From the NCBI GenBank assembly GCA_933228675.1, contig OW121742.1, forward strand, positions 17,252,489-17,316,488: DNA of 64,000 nucleotides. Direction: 5' to 3'. Positions 1 through 11,052 of the stretch are shown piece by piece. Every line of letters starts with the position of its first letter. The first letter of the stretch is position 1. The notes beneath the pieces were generated by a model. That model ran no database searches. It had not been told where the DNA came from and saw only the letters and a program-made list of their open reading frames with translations. Origin of the DNA: Stomorhina lunata (Eukaryota > Arthropoda > Insecta > Diptera > Rhiniidae). Made by a program: the position numbers and the translations under genes.

Positions 1-621
1 GTATGTAGGCCCCTGTGAGAAATCAAACATAAATTAATTTTGTTAATCTTCGCTGCGACAAAACGGAAGTAATTCGAGATTGTGGGCACACCTTTGCGAA
101 ATTCAAAGTCCAATAAATTTCCCTAAGATTGATTTTCAAGACCACGGCTTTCTGGGGAAAATTGGGATCCCCTGGATAGCTTAAAAGTCAATGATCTAAG
201 AAATCAATGAAATCAGCTCATCATCATATCGAGCCATAACCGCCAAAAGGGCTTAAGCGACATGATGGACGATTTTCATTTTATTATTAAAATTTGTTAT
301 TCATGATAATCTGCATTATTTCACAAAATATCAGGGTAGTAGAATTTACCGTTATGATTTTACAACAAAAACAATAAAGACTTAAGTACAACTCACTGTC
401 CAAAGATATTTAAAAAAAAGCTTTTCCTGCAAATTTTAGTTTTTGACGCTTGGTCTTTTTGGCGGTTAGGGCTCGATATTTCAATCGTAATGCAGCGCAG
501 TGATGCATTTACGAACAGGCCCCTAATTTCAGGCACTGAAATACCATCGAATCGATATGCTAGATCACGGCTTTTTAAAAGAGTTCGTCTATCGGTTGTC
601 TGAAGATTCGTTGACAAACAG
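1..621. other. AT-rich noncoding DNA, nothing recognised
   Basis: No exon-like sequence, RNA gene or repeat identified. The 74-residue minus-strand ORF at 393-617 has no recognisable domain and no supporting signals. Confidence 0.6.
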
Positions 622-904
622 GCATGTCACAAATTCCGTTCGAAATTGAAACCATTCCGTAGTCGAATTCCGACCGAAATGGTTTTAGTTTCTATATATT
701 CGCAAAATTTTAAAAAGCTTCAAAACATTACAAATTAAATTTCAAATGAATTTAATAACTCTATCTTCATCTCAACAAATAAAAAAAAACATACAAATTC
801 AATTTCACTTTAAAAATTGAAAGTGGTTTCATTCCGAAAAAAAAATCGTTTTATTAAATCAAATTTATTCGATTTCCGAACGGAATTGAGTTCTGTGACA
901 TGGC
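622..904. mobile_element. MITE-like element
   Basis: Left end GCATGTCACA...AATTCCGTTCG and right end CGAACGGAATT...TGTGACATGGC are inverted copies about 280 bp apart. The interior is AT-rich and noncoding. No convincing target-site duplication. Confidence 0.55.
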
Positions 905-995
905 TTAAAGATCTTAAATTGAGTTTTTTTTTAGATTTTCATAAAATTTCTTGATTTTAGATTCAAGTTAACGATCTTACTAAAAAAAAAACTTC

Positions 996-1164
996 GAATT
1001 TGTATGCTTAGAGCACTGAGTATCGAAAATAATTTCTTTTCGAATGATCTTCAAGAATACAGGTTACTCCGTATCCCGATTCGAAAATAAAATTGTTCGA
1101 ATTTGTATGATTAAAGTATTGAGTTTCGAAAAGAATTTCTTTCGAATCGAGTTACGGAGTAACC
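996..1164. repeat. Direct repeat plus inverted repeat
   Basis: A block of about 45 bp is repeated with a period of about 103 bp (CGAATTTGTATG at 996 and 1099; TTTCTTTCGAAT-like ends). GGTTACTCCGTA (1062-1073) is matched by its inverse TACGGAGTAACC (1153-1164). Confidence 0.7.
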
Positions 1165-1839
1165 CCCCAGCTTAGATTATTGGTCAAAATGTCGGACCAT
1201 ATTACAAAAACAAAATTGTTCTTGCTATAAAAACTACCTAAGATTACAATGACCCAATATCGAATCGAATATCTCCTTCTACATTCAATTTTAAAATAAA
1301 TAAATACACATAAAATTTAGTTTTTTCAATCAATTATTATTTTTTTATTAGTAATTCTTTCTTTTAATTTAATATAAAAAATAACAAGACATTGCAAATT
1401 TCATTTTTTCAATAAATCATTTATTTATTTATCATTTGCTTTATGAACTATTGTAATTAAATTTGCAAATGAAAGTCTTTTATTTAATATTTTTTCTTTA
1501 TAGTTTTTTCAAAAATCAATTTTTATTTAACAATTTTATTGTTATATAAAATGAGAAAAATGTTAAATGGAAAATCAAAATATTTTAAATGAAAAATAAA
1601 ATCTGTTGAGTGAAAATTTTATGTGATAATAAAAATATTTTAGATGTGAAATAATTTTAATACAAATTCTACACAATTTCGCAAGATATACTTTAAGTAA
1701 ATGGAATTTTCAATGTAAAAAATGCAAATTGCTTGGAAGAAGAAAGAGCAAAAAAAAACCATCCTATTTCTTATGGCAAAGATTTTCGAGATATGGAAGG
1801 ATGGAAAAAAGTAGAAACATTTAACTGCAAAGAAAGGGT
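1165..1839. other. AT-rich noncoding DNA
   Basis: Long A/T runs, no coding signal. The ORF at 1640-1879 reads into the minisatellite and looks like chance. Confidence 0.6.
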
Positions 1840-2630
1840 CCCTCGCCGTCGTCCTTGAAGATTCCCACGCCGCCGTCAATACTTAGCATCCCTCGCTGCC
1901 GTCAATACTTGGTATCCCTCGCCGCCGTCAATACTTGGTATCCCTCGCCGCCGTCAATACTTGGTATCCCTCGCCGCAGTCAATACTTGGTATCCCTCGC
2001 CGCCGTCAATACTTGGCATCTCTCGCCGCCGTCAAAACTTGGTGTCCCTCGCCGCCGTCGAAACTTGGTATCCCTCGCTGCCGTCAACACTTGGTATCCC
2101 TCGCTGTTGTCAACACTTGGTGTCCCACGCTGCCGTCAATACTTGGAATCCCACGCCGCCGTCAAAACTTGAAATTAGCACCTAAATTGTAACCGGAAAC
2201 CTGCTAACCAACGAAGAAGACCCTAGAAGATGACCCGCTACGATGTCCCACGAAAACCGCCCCGATGATATTAGAAAGTCCCACGATGTCAGCACTTCGA
2301 AGATCCGCTCCACCTCAACAATTAGATGTCCCTCGCTGCCGTCATTGCACAGAAGTCCAACGCCGCAGTCCATATTATGAAGAAAGCCGCCACCTCAACA
2401 ACCGGATGTCCCACGCCGCCGTCAGTACTTAGAAGCTCCTCGCCACCCCAAAGGATAAGTAGAAGTCCCACGTCGCAGTCAGTACCTAAAATATGTCCCT
2501 CGCCGCCGTCAGCTCTAAGAAAGTCCCACGCTGCCGTCAACACTTAGGTAGTCCCTCGCCGCCGTCTCCTCTAGGATGTTACACGCCGCCGTCTCCTCTA
2601 GGATGTCCCACGCCGCCGTCAATTCGGAAA
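1840..2630 (+). repeat. GC-rich 26-bp minisatellite (CGCCGCCGTC core)
   Basis: From about 1840 to 2180 there are about a dozen near-perfect 26-bp units (CCCTCGCCGCCGTCAATACT followed by TGGTAT). Degenerate, more widely spaced copies with CCGCCGTC cores continue to 2630 (interspersed with AGAAGTCCCACG and CTCTAGGATGT). The period is not a multiple of three, so three frames carry the same repeat peptide and none is a credible gene. The GC content contrasts sharply with the surrounding AT-rich DNA. Confidence 0.92.
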
Positions 2631-2639
2631 TGTTGTTAA

Positions 2640-3750
2640 GGTTTGGTGGTGATGATTTTGATGATATTGTTGAGGTTGATTATAGTTGTTAGTTGTTATC
2701 GTTGTTAAATACTGAAGACAAATGGATATTCTTCCCAATAGAATTTTCATGATGTTCTGCGCAAAACCATAATTATAAGGGGCTGGATATCAACATCCAA
2801 GGCAAGCAAAACCAGAATAATCGACAGTAAAACTATGACATCATCCCGGGATGTGGATGTTTGGATTCAAGCAAAAGTATGTGATGGATATGTAGTAGCA
2901 GAAGTTTTCATATAAAAGAAAATATCGGGTAATACATTGGTCCTATAGCATCTGATTAACCAAAGGCAAGTAGTAAAAAATGTGCCCCAAAACTCAAGGA
3001 TATTTAGTTGCAGGATTTTAGCTCAAAAATTGATTGATTGCAAGGCAATCAGATGAATGTGATCGAAAAATATTGGATATATGTTTTTTGATTTCATAAC
3101 AAGAATTTCTAATTTCAAAGCGAAGTCGTCCCTCTTACGTTGGACGATGTTGTGGATTGGATATTATGTTTCTTGTTGAATGTCTGTGTTGTAGGTAATT
3201 AGAAGTCTCGAACTCTTTATAATGTATACTATATGCTCAGTATATATACCTTGAGCCCCAAATGTCAGGAATTAGAAGATTATGATGTTGTAAAGTTAAG
3301 TTTCAAGAGTCCATAAGTCGTCTCACAACAAGATTCATTAAGTAATTAAGATGACAATCGCTTTGTAATAGATTAAGATCATAAAGCTTTTCTTCTTTAA
3401 CAAAGTTACTAGGACCAGATAGATGGTGATGATAACGATGATTTTAGACGATTTTGGTGTTTACAATAACTCAGCAGTGTTAAATATTAGAGATTCTAAA
3501 TTCTTTTAGATAAGAAGTTGTTTTTTTTAGCAAAAGTTGTTATAATTATGGTGTTTTGGTGATGATGGATGGATATTTTCTCAGTTGTGTGTTAACAGCC
3601 CTCTATATATCATTTTCTAAACTGAAGTTTTTTGGGGATTAACAACTCATTTGTTTAGTTTTTTTTTTTTTTTTTTTGATACGTCTGGGATTTTTAAGAT
3701 TCATAATTGTGTTTTACCTTTAAGCTTAAAGGATTTGTAAATAAAGTTTG
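2640..3750. other. Noncoding DNA between minisatellite and hairpin region
   Basis: No ORF above background. Mixed composition with TGATGAT/GTTGTT-rich stretches near 2650-2700 and 3425-3470. It may belong to the same noncoding transcription unit as 3.75-11.3 kb, but nothing shows this. Confidence 0.5.
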
Positions 3751-3754
3751 AAGT

Positions 3755-3931
3755 TGATTGGTTGGATGAATGGATTCCTCGAAAAAGTTTTTTTTCAAAC
3801 GTATTTGAGATTATTTGCTTTGAATTGAAACTTGCGCTCCTCGTCTTACAAAATTTGCTTAGTTAAAATTGCTGTTAGTTGGATGATTCCCCGAATAACG
3901 TTGTTTTACAAACGTGATTTGAGAATTCCGA
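3755..3931. repeat. Degenerate direct repeat pair
   Basis: 3755-3812 and 3875-3931 share TTGGATGA, GATTCC, CGAA, a GTT(T)TTTT.CAAACGT block and TTTGAGA, period about 120 bp. Confidence 0.5.
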
Positions 3932-4230
3932 AGACAAAGATCATCTTGCAGTCAATTTTGAAGATGTCGCAATGACAAGGATAGTTGTAGTTTGTATGTA
4001 GGATCTTTAAATTTAAAAAAGATTTTCACATTTTGTTACTTTTTTCAAAATCTTCATTTAGAATTTGAAGATGTTGTTTGTTGTTGATAGTAGTAAAAGT
4101 TTGAATCACATCCTTTGGATAATTCAAAGTTTTTGTGAATGTTGAAAGACCTTGAATCTTCAACGAAAGTTGGAGGAGAATTCAGAATAAATTAGTAGAA
4201 TGTGTTGTTTGTGTTCTTTAAGACGAATTT

Positions 4231-4490
4231 GCTGATGATAAGAATATTTTGAGCGCCTTTTGTTGTTAAGGAAATACCATAGCTTGTTTTAAAGTGTTAC
4301 TAATTTCTGCCAAAGACTTGGCCTTTGTAGTTGAAGGAACCATGGTCGTAGATTGATCTATTAGCTGATGATAAGGATATTTTAAACTCCTTTTATTGTA
4401 GTTAAAGAAACGCCATGGCTTGCTTAAAATGTGTTACTAATTTTAGCCAAAGACTTGGCCTTTTTGAGTCTAAGGAACCATGGTCGTAGC
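4231..4490. repeat. Tandem duplication, period 133 bp, with GCCAA/TTGGC hairpin
   Basis: Copies 4231-4356 and 4364-4490 share GCTGATGATAAG, GTTACTAATTT, GCCAAAGACTTGGCCTTT and AAGGAACCATGGTCGTAG. The GCCAA-AGAC-TTGGC hairpin is conserved in both. A GA/CT microsatellite follows at about 4530-4655. Confidence 0.8.
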
Positions 4491-5483
4491 TTGGATTGGG
4501 GTTGTAAGAAAAACTTTAGTATCTCCCTTTCACTCTCTCTCTCTCGCTCTCTCAATGGCAAACTAAACTCCTGGCTCACAGATACACTTGGCAAAACCCT
4601 GTTTATTAAACTAAAAGGCAAGTTGAAGTTGTCTCTCTCTCTCTTTCTCTAGCTCTTTTAAAGGATCTTGGCTCGCATCTTGTATTGCACTTTCTGCCTC
4701 TCATTCACTCAAATGTTTGTTTTTTGAACGGACCGGATTCATTCCCCAGCATTGGATTTTAAATTCATTTAAATAATTGTAAATTTCAAAATTACAAACA
4801 ATTCACAAGAAAATACAAAGAAAATTTAAAAAACAAAATGAAAATATTATATAAAATTGAATTAATTTAAAGTTAACAAAATTCTTTCTTTTTACTCTAA
4901 ATTTAATTCTAAGACACTTGGTGAATAATAAATAAAATTTTCTTAATTTGTTTAACAAGTGTTTGTTAAAATACTTGTAAAATTATATCATTTTATAACA
5001 AATTTTTAAGTTAAAAGTTTAAATATTTTTTTTTAACAAATTTTAAAACTTTTTAAGAACTATTGAAAATTTTGAACAAAATTGTTTATAATTTCATTTT
5101 TTAGAGTACAAAACATTTGAGGGATTTATAGATATTTTTTCAAATCATTTTTGTTTTTTTTTTCAAAATTGAATATTTAAAATTCCTTAACAATAGAATT
5201 TTTACATTTTTGTAATAAAAAGTACAATTAAAATTTCATTTTTCTCTGGTTGAAATTTTACAATGAAAATTATTAATTGGAAAATTTTAAGTTTTTGGTT
5301 TTAATCCCACCAATCACTCTTTTGGTCTTTTACACTAGATTGACATTGAGCATTTGGGCTTTTTTCGTAAAAACTAGTATATAAATTAATTTGTTTGTAG
5401 TTTAGTTAAAATAAATAAATTAGAAAATAGCTGGTATGTAACATAAAAAAAGGTTAGAGAAAGGAAAAAAAGAGTGGGCGCGC

Positions 5484-5509
5484 TGTTTCTGGATTCCCTT
5501 TTAGAAACA
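5484..5509. repeat. Hairpin family B, copy 1
   Basis: Stem TGTTTCT/AGAAACA, loop containing GATTCCCTT. Confidence 0.7.
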
Positions 5510-5551
5510 TTTCATTAGTTTTGCGTTTTATGAAGCCCTGCTGAGTTGTTG

Positions 5552-5577
5552 TATCGTATAGATTCCCTTTAACGATA
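5552..5577. repeat. Hairpin family B, copy 2
   Basis: Stem TATCGT/ACGATA plus TA/TA, with a bulged A, closing loop GATTCCCTT. Confidence 0.7.
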
Positions 5578-5946
5578 TTTGTAGATAGATGGATGGATGG
5601 AAAAAGATACTTGTGTGTTTACATGGTAGTAGTAGTAGTTGTGGTAGTGTTGGTAAGCGGATAGGGAAATGAAAAAAAATTCAATTTGCTTGTAATTGTA
5701 TGGGGAGTAGGAAAATGCCTGTAAATGGTACAAATTAGCGAAGAGGAATTAAAATGTAAAAAAATAACCTGGTTAAATCACTTCTTCACAAAGAAGTTTC
5801 TTTTTTTTAACAGAAAATACAACGTAGTAGTTAAAAAACAACTGTCAAGAGAACAATGGATGTAGTCACTCAGGCAGCTACTAATAGGAAACGCAGCTCT
5901 TCTTTGTTAAAACTGAAGATCTTGTCTAAGCCTTATAAAACTGCTT

Positions 5947-5969
5947 ACACAGGCACCGATCAACTGTGT
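5947..5969. repeat. Hairpin family A, copy 1
   Basis: ACACAG/CTGTGT stem around loop GCACCGATCAA; outer ATTATG arms are missing in this copy. Confidence 0.7.
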
Positions 5970-6216
5970 TTTACTCTCTAGCTCTCTAAATTTAATATTT
6001 TCCTTTACTGTTTAATTAAACTCCAAAATACTGGAAAAATAAATAAAAAAACACACACAAAAAAAGGAGAACAAAAACAGAAACCATCATGAGATATAGT
6101 CTTCTGGTTAAGCCACTCTTCTTCTTTCGTCATCTTGCACATCTAACTTCTCTCTCTCTCTCTTCTTCACACACAAAACTCTCTCTCTCGTTAGCTTAAG
6201 AGTCAATTTCTAGAAA

Positions 6217-6250
6217 ATTATGCACAGGAACCGATCAACTGTGACATAAT
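6217..6250. repeat. Hairpin family A, copy 2
   Basis: ATTATG and CACAG on the left pair with CTGTG and CATAAT on the right; loop variant GAACCGATCAA; followed by GCTAAAA. Confidence 0.75.
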
Positions 6251-6443
6251 GCTAAAATTAATTGTTGATAATAATAAAAAAAATAAAGAAAGAAAATGCG
6301 AGAAGAAGAAAAAGAAACAAATGTCCACAAGCCTTCAAGACTCTTCATCTAGATTCATAATTAAGTCGCTTGTCACCCATGTTTTTTAAGTATTGGTAAG
6401 GTCTATCTCTCACACATCTCTCTTTCAAGTTAGTAAGAGAAAA

Positions 6444-6475
6444 TTATGCACAGGCACCGATCAACTGTGACATAA
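6444..6475. repeat. Hairpin family A, copy 3
   Basis: TTATG/CATAA outer and CACAG/CTGTG inner stem, loop GCACCGATCAA. Confidence 0.75.
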
Positions 6476-6653
6476 AAAAAGCTAAAAAGAAGTTGTAAAA
6501 AAAGAAAAACGTAGAACGAAAACAAAAAAAAAAACAGAAAGAAAGTAGAAAAAGTAAGTTTGACAATAGTTGTCACCCCCATTAGCCGCGCTCTTTCTCA
6601 CTGTCGCTCATTTTACTCTGTCCCTTTATTAGAACTCTCTATAAGTTATTAAA

Positions 6654-6684
6654 TCATGTTCAGGCACCGATCAACTGAAACATG
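6654..6684. repeat. Hairpin family A, copy 4 with compensating stem changes
   Basis: TCATGT pairs with ACATGA and TCAG with CTGA. Both arms differ from the other copies but remain complementary; the loop GCACCGATCAA is unchanged. Confidence 0.75.
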
Positions 6685-6847
6685 ACGCTAAAAAATTGGT
6701 TAAAAAACAAGAAAACAAGAAAAAAAACAAAAAAATGTTGGAAAGTTAAAGCTGAAGGTTATTTAAGCGGTCTTCTCTTTCTCTCTTTAGCAAAGTTATA
6801 AATTCTTCTTAAGCCTTTTATTCTCTTTTTAAGACTGTCTCTCAAAC

Positions 6848-6880
6848 TTATGCACAGGCACAGATCAACTGATACATAAG
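6848..6880. repeat. Hairpin family A, copy 5
   Basis: CTTATG/CATAAG outer stem and CAG/CTG inner stem, loop variant GCACAGATCAA. Confidence 0.7.
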
Positions 6881-7778
6881 GCTATAAAAAAAATCAAAAA
6901 AAGAAGAAAAACAAAAAAAGACCCCGTTGATATGGCGACGTTGATGGAGCGAAAATATTTAATGCTGTTTGCACTGTTTAATGCTGTTTGCACTAGTTCC
7001 TCTCAGGAAGATTGAACACAAAATTTTGATATTTGATAAATTTTGCGGTACTTTACATTCAATTTTACTTCTTGGAAGTCTGATATCAAGCCGCCAAACG
7101 ACGGGCTTGTCTTTTGACCAATTTGTTTATCATGGAACTACAAAAGCTGCGACATTACTATTGTTGCGAATTTTATGACAATTGAAAGAACACTGACCTG
7201 GAAGTTCGGAGGTGTTGCCCGATTTCAAGTTAATGCTAAAATGTTTTTAAAAAATGTTAATTTAATTAAACAAGACATTGTTCTATTCCAAAGCTTTGAA
7301 TCATGTGGGTGTGTGATGACTCCGACTATAAATAAGCTTTATCATTATAACGAATTACCTTGATTTCTTTGGGTGCAGAAATGGAGGATTTACTGTTCGC
7401 AAAAGCGATCGAATCATGGATTTATGATGATCGTTTGATATGAGCTTAAAAAGTGGGGATTACAACGACGCTTTGCTTAGGAAACACATTAGAACCATGT
7501 AATTTCTTCGACGGGTTATTTTGCGTCTGTTTAAATCACAGGCCTGTATAAATTTTAAATTAATTATTGTAAAAAAAAAAAAACAATTTTAGCCTCAAAC
7601 TTAAAATAACATTAAACACTTTTTACCAAAACTTCCAAAGTTCTTTCCAGTTTTTTGTATTAAATGGTGTAATAGTAACGCCTGATGTTAAGCAGCTAAG
7701 GAGTTGTAGATATTTTCCAAAATGGGTTCGTTTTGGCTTGCTCTCACACTTGCATGTGGAACTGCCGGGGGTTCGTTT

Positions 7779-7811
7779 AAATAATTTGTTGCGATTCCCT
7801 TAGCAATTATT
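7779..7811. repeat. Hairpin family B, copy 3
   Basis: Stem TTGC/GCAA with outer AATAA/TTATT, loop GATTCCCTTA. Confidence 0.68.
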
Positions 7812-8020
7812 TCATTAGCTTGTAAATAACATATAATTATTTTTTGTGTTGTAGTTAATTTGTTGTAATCTGTTGTTGTAAGTTGTAAAGTACAAAAATG
7901 TTGAGTCATTCAAGTTTGCAGTTTGTAGCGTGTCTGTAGCGTAGCATACACTTACTTATCTTCGGTCTTTAGCAGAAGTATTACCAGAGCCACCAGATTT
8001 CAACATCATTATTTGATAAC

Positions 8021-8046
8021 ATTTGCGATTCCCTTAGCAATATTAA
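8021..8046. repeat. Hairpin family B, copy 4
   Basis: Stem TTGC/GCAA, loop GATTCCCTTA; the outer stem is weaker. Confidence 0.62.
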
Positions 8047-8270
8047 GCTTCTTTTTTAAGAATGGGGGTTGGGTGGTGGTGGTGTTCGTGGTTCGTGTTG
8101 TTGTTTTTGTGTTCTGTAAAAAATACTTTTCAATTTAAAGACTTATCTCTAAGCTTACAAACTTTAAAGCGAATTCATCACTATAGAGCAGCTGCAGTAG
8201 AGCACACACACAAAAATCATTTGGATAAATGTATATCATTGGATAAGTTGCTATTGATTATTGTCACAAA

Positions 8271-8302
8271 AAATATATTAGCGATTCCCTTAGCTATATT
8301 TT
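8271..8302. repeat. Hairpin family B, copy 5
   Basis: Stem TAGC/GCTA (compensating change relative to TTGC/GCAA), continuing into A-rich/T-rich arms; loop GATTCCCTTA. Confidence 0.68.
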
Positions 8303-8657
8303 TAGAGTGCTTGTACGCCAAGTCTTCTCATATCAACGGAAGTGATATAAGTAGGTATTTCGTTTCAGCAGCGAAACCTTACGACTCTCTCTTGATCTGT
8401 AAATATTATAGTAATTTTCAAGAGGTTGGCATTCACAATATAAGTTAGTAGTTAGGTAAATCTTACATGATGATAATTTAAACATTTCAGCTGTTACGGA
8501 GAGTAAGAATTTTAAATTTATTTACAGTTTTATGCCTGTACTTACATACTTATATTCTGATCTGTTAAATATTTTCTATCCATTTCAGATTTCTCAAAAC
8601 TTTGCGTGCAGGGGGATTTCTCTTGATTCAAATTCATCACCACGGGGTTACGATATT

Positions 8658-8718
8658 GGAAAATATCATAAAAAGCGATTCCCTTAGCGTACTGGTTTTT
8701 TAATATTTTTCAAATAAT
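8658..8718. repeat. Hairpin family B, copy 6
   Basis: GC/GC closing pairs around GATTCCCTTA, an internal bulge on the right, then a long outer stem in which GAAAATATCATAAAAA faces TTTTTTAATATTTTTC. Confidence 0.6.
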
Positions 8719-9438
8719 CTGTGTATGTGATGAATTTCTTGCGTTTTAAGCATTAACGCAGCGTAAGGTAACGTCCACGTAACAGTTTCGCTTGTCTTGT
8801 TGTGTATATGAACTTTTTAGCTATAAAACACGAAAAGAGAACTTGGCAAACAGAAAAAGCAGTAGAAAAGTGAGAAGAATTCATGCATTTCAAGTCAAGT
8901 TCTAGTACAGCTGATTTGACTTTCAGGAAATTTCTGCAAAAAGCGTTTTAAATATTCAAAAGAAATTTTTAAAAATACTTCTTACGCCTTAAGTATGTAT
9001 TCTCGTAGAATTTTACTCTCAAAGTATTGAATTTACAGAACTGTCTGTGAATCATCTTATTAGTACTCTTTTTAATTGATCATGAGCCTAGAAAATATAA
9101 TTTGTATTAGCTAACCAAGAGAGTTCCTTACGTCTTAATATATCCACGAGTTTTCGAAACTAAAATGTATGTCTGATCCATGGTAGAATCTGCTATATCC
9201 AAAACTTGGTATCCATATTATTTCTAGGTTTCTAAAATTTAGAAAATAATCATAGATCATTAAAGAAGTGACCTGGCGATTATGATCGGCCAAGTTGACA
9301 GTTGACAATAATAAATCAAGATTCCATTCAAGATTTCTTACGCTGAGGATGGTAATGTCAGTTTGGATAAACTAAAAATTAGCAATGGAGCTTTGTTTTT
9401 CAAATGGGAAACAGACACTATCACTATGTCGTTCAAAA

Positions 9439-9472
9439 TTATGAGCACAGGAACCGATCAACTGAGTCATAA
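9439..9472. repeat. Hairpin family A, copy 6
   Basis: ATTATGA/TCATAAT outer stem, CAG/CTG inner stem, loop GAACCGATCAA, followed by GCTAGAAA. Confidence 0.72.
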
Positions 9473-9934
9473 TGCTAGAAAAATATTAGAATGGTTTTAT
9501 TTGTTAAAAATCTGAGAGCCGCTAACGCCAAAATTATGGTCATCATATTGGGGTAAAATCTCTTTCTTATAGTCTGCAAAAATTGTATTAGTTGTAAAAA
9601 CAATTCCACTAAATCCTTACGCTTTTGGTATTTGTTAAAAGGGATTGTAAATAGAGAGCAGTTTTTTGAGACACCAAAGTAGCAGATGCTCCAAAGTAGA
9701 TGCAGCCAAAACATATTTTCTTTTAAGCCTAAATATGGTCACACGCCACAGCAACATATTTTATAAATTTCGTCTGCAAAAATTGAATTAATGGAAAAAA
9801 CAATTTCATTGTTTTCTTACGCTTGAATGTGAATCGGAACTGAAAGCAATCCAAGGTTTCCAAAAGATCGATGGGGATAATAAAGGTCTGAACTCCGCCA
9901 AACTAATAACCTTTTTAAGGACACCAAACAACAA

Positions 9935-9970
9935 ATTATGGCTCAGGCACCGATCAACTGAGTCCATAAT
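9935..9970. repeat. Hairpin family A, copy 7
   Basis: ATTATGG/CCATAAT and CTCAG/CTGAG stems around GCACCGATCAA, followed by GCTAAAA. The inner pair is switched relative to CACAG/CTGTG copies with pairing kept. Confidence 0.75.
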
Positions 9971-10106
9971 GCTAAAAACAAAATTTTCTTTGTGATTTTA
10001 AAATGTATGCACCTGCCTGCTTGAAAGTCGCTCAAGTTTTGCCAATGTTACAAGTTAGCTTCGAGATCAAAAGCGCTATCCTCATGAACCCATAAAACAC
10101 ATTCAT

Positions 10107-10142
10107 ATTATAGCTCAGGCACCGATCAACTGAGTCCATAAT
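10107..10142. repeat. Hairpin family A, copy 8
   Basis: Near-identical to copy 7 with one mismatch in the outer stem; loop GCACCGATCAA, followed by GCTAAAA. Confidence 0.72.
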
Positions 10143-10299
10143 GCTAAAAATTATAAAATTTGGGGGTAGTTTTTAAAATTAAACACCTGCCTGTGTACAC
10201 GCCATGTTGAATAAAGAAGTTTTTTATCCTTGTAACCGAAATCGTCTATTCTTACATGTATAGCAATGAAATTAGATCACCCAGACAGAGATTTATCAA

Positions 10300-10335
10300 A
10301 TTATAGCTCAGGCACTGATCAACTGAGTCCATAAT
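10300..10335. repeat. Hairpin family A, copy 9
   Basis: As copy 8 with loop variant GCACTGATCAA. Copies 7-9 are spaced 172 and 193 bp. A degenerate remnant (CCATAATGCTAGAAAA) follows at 10491-10506, and another at 10755-10789 (ACACAA/TTGTGT arms). Confidence 0.72.
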
Positions 10336-11052
10336 GCTAAAAATCAAATAAAATTTTTGCGTTGGTTTGTGTAAAAGAAATACAATTGCCTGTTTCAAGA
10401 GAAGTGCAGTCTCAGGGTAATAAGGCCGCCAAGTTCATGAATAAGGGTAGTTAGTTTATTTCCAATTACTTCCAGGAATCGTTGAAATGGGCCATAATGC
10501 TAGAAAATCAAAATCAAACATTGATCTCTACAAAATGTTAACCTGTTATCTGTGGAGTCATTTTTTGTGATGTCCTGACATTTCCAGATCTTAGATTTTT
10601 ATTTACTGTGATTATATATTGCCAAGAAGCATAGAGTGGGGGGTTTTAAACTCAAAGTCTGGAAAAATTCGATTAGTTGCAAAACAATTTTAATGCTTTC
10701 TTACACTTTTGCCAAAGCAAGCTCTAGATACTGGTCCATATAGTAGTTTTTAACACAATTTCTTTGGCACGATCAAATTGAGTTGTGTAAATCTAAAAAA
10801 TTAGAATCAAATATTGAGGTGTCTAATGTTTAAGGACCTGTGGTGAGGAATTTTGTATCAAGTAAACGCTGGACTAAAATACGGGTTTGCTGAGTTTTTG
10901 CCATAAGTGAGTTGATGTTTTTAGGTTGTCTGTAAAAATTGAATTAGTGCGTAAAACATATTTAAGCTTTCTTACACTTTTTGTGGTTCAATGTCAAAAT
11001 GATTGTGGAACCCCTATTTACGGAAGATAAATTCATTACACATCTAGTTCAT

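Larger units (their letters stand above)
8930..10985. repeat. Module family C (TCTTACGCTTTTG), seven copies
   Basis: Copies end near 8993, 9140, 9345, 9625, 9827, 10713 and 10982. The four fullest (9577-9625, 9773-9827, 10660-10713, 10930-10982) share the order CTGCAAAAATTGAATTAG, AAAACAATTT, then CTTTCTTAC(G/A)CTTTT. They are interleaved with family A copies 6-10. Confidence 0.6.

Noticed and set aside
1855..2192. Repeat-peptide ORFs with SPPS, RRRQ and AAVNTW motifs
   Set aside because: A 26-bp minisatellite read in three frames; no start context, splice sites or domain.
8062..8448. 128-codon ORF on the plus strand
   Set aside because: It runs through a family B hairpin, has no recognisable domain and a composition typical of noncoding DNA here.
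8930..9850. TTCTTACG words as roX boxes
   Set aside because: They do not match the GUUNUACG consensus at two positions, and calyptrate synteny with roX is not indicated.
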